DNA from: Clostridium chromiireducens
GTDB lineage: Bacteria; Bacillota; Clostridia; Clostridiales; Clostridiaceae
NCBI RefSeq assembly: GCF_002029255.1
Contig: NZ_MZGT01000016.1
Span: 21,166-85,165, forward strand
Direction: 5' to 3'
DNA length: 64,000 nucleotides
Shown here: positions 59,157 through 64,000 of the stretch, piece after piece
Position numbering within the stretch: position 1 is the stretch's first letter
How the letters are laid out: every line of letters begins with the position of its first letter
Position numbers and translations under genes: made by a program
The notes under the pieces: generated by a model
Told to the model about the DNA's origin: nothing
Seen by the model: the letters and a program-made list of their open reading frames with translations, nothing else
Databases searched by the model: none

Positions 59157-59868
59157 ATGAAAATGACTATATTAAAAAAATTACTATCATTTATTATAGT
59201 TTATATATTATTATTTCATAGCATTGAAAATACTGCACATGCTTCCCAAAACATTTCTAATCAAAAGCCACTTAATGTAGGTGTTTTCTTAGTTGATCTT
59301 AGTAATGCATTTAATTCTGATTTAAAAAAGAGCTTAGAAGAACTCCAGAAAGAAAGTGGAAATAAAATCAAATTCACCGTTTTTGATGGAAAAGCAAATC
59401 AATCTGTTCAAAATGATGATATTGCCAGGGAACTTGACTCAGATTTTGATGTTTTTGTTGTAGCTCCAATTAGTTCCAATGAAGACCAAGTTAGTGATGC
59501 TCTTAATAAAATAGTTGATGCAAAACGCCCCTTAATTTAATGGCAAAATTGAAGCCATAATCTCCAATAATGATAATATGGCAATAGGTGCAATCGAAGC
59601 ACTTCAAAAGTATGGTTTCAACAAAGGTGACAAATCTAAATATATTCCTGTTGTCGGACTCGGCGGCGTACCTGAAGCTAAGAAATTAATTGATCAAGGC
59701 TTTATGACTGGCACTATTGTTCAAGATTCTAAACTTCATGCAAAGGCAATTTACGATGTAGCAATGAATTTAGCTTCTAGAAAAGACCCTATTGCTGGCA
59801 CCGATTATAACTACGACGAAACAGGAATTACAATTAAAATACCCTATTACGTATATATAAAAAAATAA
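59157..59868 (+). pseudogene. Galactose/sugar ABC substrate-binding protein gene, broken
   Basis: Two frames of one MglB/RbsB-like gene. Frame 1 (59,157-59,540) has a signal peptide and the first lobe (PLNVGVFLVDLSNAFNSDLK, SVQNDDIARELDSDFDVFVV) and stops after DAKRPLI. Frame 2 (about 59,542-59,868) begins in the hinge region (NGKIEAIISNNDNMAIGAIE) and ends with the normal C-terminus (DETGITIKIPYYVYIKK). Compared with intact family members about 100 residues between them are missing and the frame shifts. GGAGGA precedes the start. Confidence 0.85.
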
Positions 59869-59899
59869 AGATGTCTTGCATTACCCACAAGGCATCTTT
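59867..59899. terminator. Bidirectional terminator
   Basis: AAAGATG(T)CTTG with CAAG(G)CATCTTT and an ATTACCCA loop; A/T runs on both sides. Between the broken sugar-binding gene (+) and the CNNM gene (-). Confidence 0.8.
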
Positions 59900-59906
59900 A
59901 TTATAA

Positions 59907-61232
59907 CTATAAGACCAATTCTTCTTTCTTAAGAGAAAGTCTTATTTTTTCAATTCTCTTTTCTTTTATTTCTTTTATTTCGAAAAATAAATTTTCATAT
60001 TCTATATGTTTTTCCTCTATATTCTTTGGAATATATCCAATAGTCTCAACAATAAATCCACTCATTGTATCATAATTTTCACTTTTTACATCTACATCAA
60101 AATAATTATTAAAATCATTAATTGAAAGCATACCTGGTATTATAAATGTATTATTATCTATCTTCTCTATAGCCGGTTCATCTTCATCATATTCATCATC
60201 TATGTTACCCATAACTTCTTCGATTAAATCCTCTATAGAAACTATTCCTGAAAATCCTCCATATTCATCTATTAAGACAGCCATATGTTTTCTAGTCTCT
60301 TGTAATTCTTTAAATAATTTATCTATCTTTTTAGTTTCTGGAACAAAATGTGGCGGATGTAATATACCTCTAATATCCACATTCTCAAACCCATACTTCC
60401 GAGCTTCACTAAGTAAATCCTTAATATAAAGAATCCCAATGATATTATCAATATCATCTTCGTACACAGGAATTCTTGAATATCTTTCTTCTATCAACTT
60501 ATCTAAATATTCATTTAATGGTTTTTTTATATCAATCGTAAATGCTTCTGTTCTTGGAGTCATTACTTCATGGGCCAATTTATCATCAAATTCAAATATG
60601 CTTTTTATCATATCTGTTTCAGTTTGATTTATAACCCCATGTTCTCGTCCAACTTCAACAAAAGACTTAATTTCTTCTTTTGATACTTTCTCCTCTAAAT
60701 CGTCTTTATCCAATCCGACCAATCTAACTAATACACTTGTTGATGCTGAAAGTAGTTTTACAAACGGAATTGCTATCTTAGATATATATGTTATTGGCTT
60801 AACAGAAAACATTGCAATAGCTTCCGCTTTTTTTAGTGCTATTCTCTTAGGAAAAAGTTCTCCAAATACTAATGTTATATAAGATAATACAACTGTAACT
60901 ACTATCAAAGCAACTTGTCCACTGTAGGGAATATTTAATCCCTTCAGATAAACAGCAAGACTTTCTGATATTCCTGTTGCTGCCGAAGCACTACTAAAAA
61001 ATCCTGCAAGAGTTATACCTACTTGTATAGTAGATAGGAAGTTAGTTGGTTCTTCCATAAGCTTTAATAAAAGTTTTGCTTTTTTGTTTCCTTCTTCCTC
61101 AAGAAACTTTATTTTATTCTTATTTAATGATACTATAGCCATCTCTGCTGATGCAAAAAATGCATTAATTAAAGTTAAAATAGCTATTAAAATTAACTGT
61201 GACATTATACTCGTCGGTTCGGGGTCTAATTC
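59907..61232 (-). CDS. CNNM/CorC family transporter-like protein (haemolysin family)
   Basis: About 441 aa: DUF21 domain with four helices at 1-190 (ILTLINAFFASAEMAIVSLN), two CBS domains (VMTPRTEAFTIDIKKPLNEY; VPETKKIDKLFKELQETRKH) and a C-terminal CorC_HlyC domain (NTFIIPGMLSINDFNNYFDV). Linked to Mg2+ or Co2+ efflux. Start within the first 18 bp of the frame is ambiguous (MEEVFMELDPEP): GGAGG fits the ATG at 61235 region. Confidence 0.85.
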   Translation of the reverse strand, partial: ELDPEPTSIMSQLILIAILTLINAFFASAEMAIVSLNKNKIKFLEEEGNKKAKLLLKLMEEPTNFLSTIQVGITLAGFFSSASAATGISESLAVYLKGLNIPYSGQVALIVVTVVLSYITLVFGELFPKRIALKKAEAIAMFSVKPITYISKIAIPFVKLLSASTSVLVRLVGLDKDDLEEKVSKEEIKSFVEVGREHGVINQTETDMIKSIFEFDDKLAHEVMTPRTEAFTIDIKKPLNEYLDKLIEERYSRIPVYEDDIDNIIGILYIKDLLSEARKYGFENVDIRGILHPPHFVPETKKIDKLFKELQETRKHMAVLIDEYGGFSGIVSIEDLIEEVMGNIDDEYDEDEPAIEKIDNNTFIIPGMLSINDFNNYFDVDVKSENYDTMSGFIVETIGYIPKNIEEKHIEYENLFFEIKEIKEKRIEKIRLSLKKEELVL

Positions 61233-61287
61233 CATAAATACTTCCTCCAAAATAATAAAGTTTTAATTTAATCCATTTTAATATAGA

Positions 61288-62139
61288 TTATATGTTTGAA
61301 TCCTGAAGCCTGCGAACTCTATCCTCAGTAGATGGATGCGTACTAAATAAATTCATTAATCTCTTAGCACTTAATGGATTCACTATAAAAAGATGACTTG
61401 CTGCAGGGCTGACGTCCATTGGAACCGTTCTAGAAGCCTGCTCTAACTTCAGTAATGCATTTGAGAGTCCTCTGCTATGCCCTGCAATCCTTGCTCCTGT
61501 ACTATCAGCAAGATATTCTCTAGATCTTGATACTGCCATCTGTACTAACATAGCTGCAATAGGTCCTAAAATTATTACCGGCAAAGCAGCTAAGAATCCT
61601 GGACCTTCTTCTTCATCGCCACCTGCGCCAAACATTAATGCCCACTGAGCCCAATTAGCCATTGTTGTAATTACTCCAGCCATTACAGCTGCAATAGTGC
61701 TTATAAGCACGTCTCTATTCTTAATATGTGCCAGTTCATGAGCAATAACGCCTTCTAATTCTTCACGATTTAGTATATTCAATAATCCTTGTGTAACAGC
61801 AACAGCTGAATGTTTAGGATTTCTTCCTGTTGCAAAAGCATTAGGCTGCATAGAAGGTGTAATATAAAGTCCTGGCATTGGTATTCCAGCATTTGATGTC
61901 AATCTTTCCACCATAGTATAGATTTCAATATTATCGTTTCTTGATAATGGCTTAGCTCCAGTCATAGATAAAGCAATTCTATCACTAAACCAGTAGCTGC
62001 CTCCATTCATAATAAGTGCAAATATCAAGGCCATCATCATACCTGATTGACCACCCAAGGCCCCTCCTATTAATACTACTAATATCGTTAAACTACTCAT
62101 CAAAAGCAAAGTTTTAATTTGATTTCCTAATCCACTCAT
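61288..62139 (-). CDS. htpX: HtpX membrane zinc metalloprotease
   Basis: 283 aa M48B protease: two N-terminal helices, GLYITPSMQPNAFATGRNPK, zinc motif VIAHELAHIKNRD, two further helices, third ligand in SRSREYLADSTGARIAG. Degrades misfolded membrane proteins. Monocistronic, GGGAGG ribosome-binding site. Confidence 0.95.
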   Translation of the reverse strand: MSGLGNQIKTLLLMSSLTILVVLIGGALGGQSGMMMALIFALIMNGGSYWFSDRIALSMTGAKPLSRNDNIEIYTMVERLTSNAGIPMPGLYITPSMQPNAFATGRNPKHSAVAVTQGLLNILNREELEGVIAHELAHIKNRDVLISTIAAVMAGVITTMANWAQWALMFGAGGDEEEGPGFLAALPVIILGPIAAMLVQMAVSRSREYLADSTGARIAGHSRGLSNALLKLEQASRTVPMDVSPAASHLFIVNPLSAKRLMNLFSTHPSTEDRVRRLQDSNI

Positions 62140-62473
62140 TTTATTTTCCTCCCTTAATTACAAAAATATTTCAATAAATTTCTTTATAATTATGTCTATA
62201 AAATTAAAGAAATTATATAAATAGTTCAAAATCAATGCTATCTATAACAATGTAAATACAGCTTGTCTCCTAAGATAATCTGACTTTTTATTGAGATTAT
62301 ACAACGTAATATCAATGCATCTTCATTATATAACCAATTATTTCTTCATAGATTATATATACAATATCATACATTGATACTTTGCGTTAGTCAATACCAC
62401 ATTACAAGATATTTGTTAAAGTATTATTAAGTATTTATTATATATATTTAAATTTAAACATATATAATAAAAA

Positions 62474-62506
62474 AGAATGATCTATTAGGTTGTAATAAAT
62501 CATTCT
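62474..62506 (-). terminator. Terminator after the AraC-type regulator gene
   Basis: AGAATGAT and ATCATTCT arms with a 17-nt loop; on the minus strand followed by TTTTTTATTATAT. The gap 62,140-62,547 contains nothing else recognisable. Confidence 0.75.
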
Positions 62507-62547
62507 AAATAATGTGATATTTTATTCTTCTATTTGTTTTAATCTAT

Positions 62548-63426
62548 CTATGCTAGTATTTTTTTAACTGGTATCCATATTTCACTTTTAAAAGTTGATG
62601 AAGTTACATCTTTATTTTCATTCCATAGGATTTCTGGTCCTTGCGTTTGTTCATAGTTTGAAGCTGGAAACCATTCAGAATAAATGCGTCCCCAAACGTT
62701 TTGTAATGTATCTGGAAATGGTCCTACAGCTTCAAATACTGCCCATGTTGAGGCAGCAACTTCAAGTTTTGATAAGTTATCTGGACACTCCTTTGTTGTT
62801 GCTACACCTATATAATGGTCAAGTTCTCCTTTTTCCTCCATTCGTCCTTCTGAAAAATTTAAAGATGCACTTATTAATCCCTTTGGTTCTGTATTAGATA
62901 ACTCTTTTAATTTATTAATATTTTCAACAGTAAGACTTTGCCACATCTTAGCAATCTCTGGATTTACTCCATTAAAAATTATAGGCACCCTCTTTTTTAT
63001 TCCAATTATACAAAATGCTTCTTTCTCCTCAATTCTATAGTTCATTTCATTTCCTCCTTCAATTGATAATCGAAAAGTCATTCGTGGATAAGCTTTTAAT
63101 GATTTTCCATTATACCGCGCCTCTGATGGCGTTATTCCATGTAAACTTTGAAACGCTCTTGTAAATGAATCTGCTGACTTGTATCCATATTTAACAGCCA
63201 AGTCAATTATTCTTATGTCGCAATTATTGAGTTCAAAAGCCGCTAGGGTAAGACGCCTCCTACGAATATATTCAGATAACGAAACACCTGCAAGAAAAGA
63301 AAACATTCTTTGAAAATGATATTCTGAACAAAATGCCAGTCTTGCTACTTCTTTAGAATCAACTTCGCCATCAAGATTCTCTTCAATATAATTTAATGCT
63401 TCATTCATTTTTTTCAACGAATCCAT
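62548..63426 (-). CDS. AraC-family regulator with GyrI-like effector domain
   Basis: 292 aa. Two HTH of the AraC type at 1-105 ([47 protein letters not shown]) and a C-terminal GyrI-like ligand-binding domain from about 125 ([55 protein letters not shown]), as in Rob/BmrR-type regulators of multidrug responses. Target genes unknown. AGGAGAG ribosome-binding site. Confidence 0.92.
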   Translation of the reverse strand: MDSLKKMNEALNYIEENLDGEVDSKEVARLAFCSEYHFQRMFSFLAGVSLSEYIRRRRLTLAAFELNNCDIRIIDLAVKYGYKSADSFTRAFQSLHGITPSEARYNGKSLKAYPRMTFRLSIEGGNEMNYRIEEKEAFCIIGIKKRVPIIFNGVNPEIAKMWQSLTVENINKLKELSNTEPKGLISASLNFSEGRMEEKGELDHYIGVATTKECPDNLSKLEVAASTWAVFEAVGPFPDTLQNVWGRIYSEWFPASNYEQTQGPEILWNENKDVTSSTFKSEIWIPVKKILA

Positions 63427-63755
63427 TTAACAACTCTCCTTTCATCAATAGAATATCAGAAATTATATTTACCTATCCGACTATTCTTGCACAATTATGT
63501 AGGATTAATTTATTACATTAATTTAAATTCCCTAAAACAAGATTGCAGTTTTTATTATAAAAATACTCTCTGATCAATTATTATTTTATATAAATATCCT
63601 TTTTTGTTAATACCAAACAAGTAGGTTTCCTATATTAATTGTCGAATACGTTTAACTATTTCTATTCTTATTTATATATTAAGCTTATTTTATTAATTTA
63701 TTAACAATATAATGATAAATTAATATTAACACTTGACTAGTATTGGAAAATATTG

Positions 63756-63784
63756 TTGAATTAAAATGAAATATGTGGTAATAT
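63756..63784 (+). promoter_or_regulatory. Candidate promoter for the gene leaving the window
   Basis: TTGAAT, 17-nt spacer, TAATAT, about 180 bp before the start at 63,964. The remaining 63,427-63,963 is AT-rich with no gene visible. Confidence 0.35.
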
Positions 63785-63963
63785 CTTAAAAGTATATTGC
63801 TTATATATAGAAATACATATTATAAAAACAAAAAATATAACTCAAACATAAAAGATTAAATATTAAAGATTGCAATAAATTTTCACTTTTAAAATTAATG
63901 ATACTTTAAAGGAAGTGACATAATGATAAAATATCTAGTTTATTTATAAGAGGAGAAATTACC

Positions 63964-64000
63964 AATGGTTTATAAATTTAAAAATATAATAGTATATAAT
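63964..64000 (+). CDS. 5' end of an unidentified gene (partial)
   Basis: AGAGGAG lies 9-10 nt before an ATG opening a frame that reads MVYKFKNIIVYN to the window edge. Too short to identify. Confidence 0.5.

Noticed and set aside
1..64000. CRISPR arrays, tRNA and rRNA genes, insertion sequences
   Set aside because: No regular repeat-spacer structure, no cloverleaf sequence near att sites and no transposase found on reading both strands; a weak tRNA could still be missed by eye.

Overview
The window is AT-rich, low-GC Firmicute DNA. Protein families and coding style fit a Clostridium sensu stricto of the C. beijerinckii / saccharolytic type (an inference, since there is no rRNA here). It consists of chromosomal flanks (1-8,834 and 55,514-64,000) interrupted by one complete-looking integrated prophage.

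Prophage boundaries: the element runs from about 8,829 to 55,513 (46,685 bp). A serine integrase (53,893-55,503) sits at its right edge. It is inserted in an ABC-transporter substrate-binding gene whose two halves lie at 8,367-8,834 and 55,514-55,864. Joining the halves at the shared hexamer AAATGC (8,829-8,834 and 55,514-55,519) restores one reading frame across the junction. That host gene also lacks its 5' part, so it was already damaged or decayed afterwards.

Left flank: 3' end of a D-Ala-D-Ala carboxypeptidase, flavin reductase-like protein, isoprenylcysteine methyltransferase-like membrane protein, an unknown 381-aa protein, a YitT-like protein, an LrgA/LrgB pair, then the permease and ATPase of the interrupted ABC system. 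Right flank: a wall-anchored metallo-beta-lactamase-fold protein, an NYN/LOTUS-like protein, a broken sugar-binding protein gene, a CNNM/CorC transporter-like protein, HtpX and an AraC/GyrI-type regulator.

Prophage layout (most genes on the minus strand, so transcription runs right to left): repressor/early region with divergent cI-like and cro-like genes and three operators (51.0-53.8 kb); small early genes, ParA/ParB and a DnaD-type initiator with iteron-like repeats (45-50.6 kb); a DUF262 protein, a late activator-like protein, 11-bp phased repeats, a tyrosine recombinase and a repeat-bearing membrane protein (40-45 kb); a small plus-strand cassette (39.1-39.6 kb); lambda-type head genes (31.4-38.8 kb); P2-type contractile tail genes (20-31 kb); tail fibres (16-20 kb); lysis genes (13.8-15.5 kb); and an accessory region with an Ltp-like protein, a phage-borne LexA cassette, a MazF/PemK-like protein and an XRE protein beside attL. 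It is a myovirus with a lambda-type head and a P2-type tail.

How it may work together (inference): a full-length LexA is encoded in the prophage, and LexA-box-like sites lie in the promoters of the lexA cassette, of the immA-like gene and in front of the late-activator gene. That would wire the host SOS response to repressor destruction and late expression. ParAB, a replication initiator and two recombinases raise the possibility of a plasmid-like extrachromosomal phase.

The host flanks also carry an unexpected family of long intergenic hairpins (two full copies of exactly 192 bp, a short copy, a remnant and relatives). Their stems differ in sequence but stay paired while other positions are conserved, as expected of a structured RNA or palindromic mobile element. 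This is the most novel signal seen.
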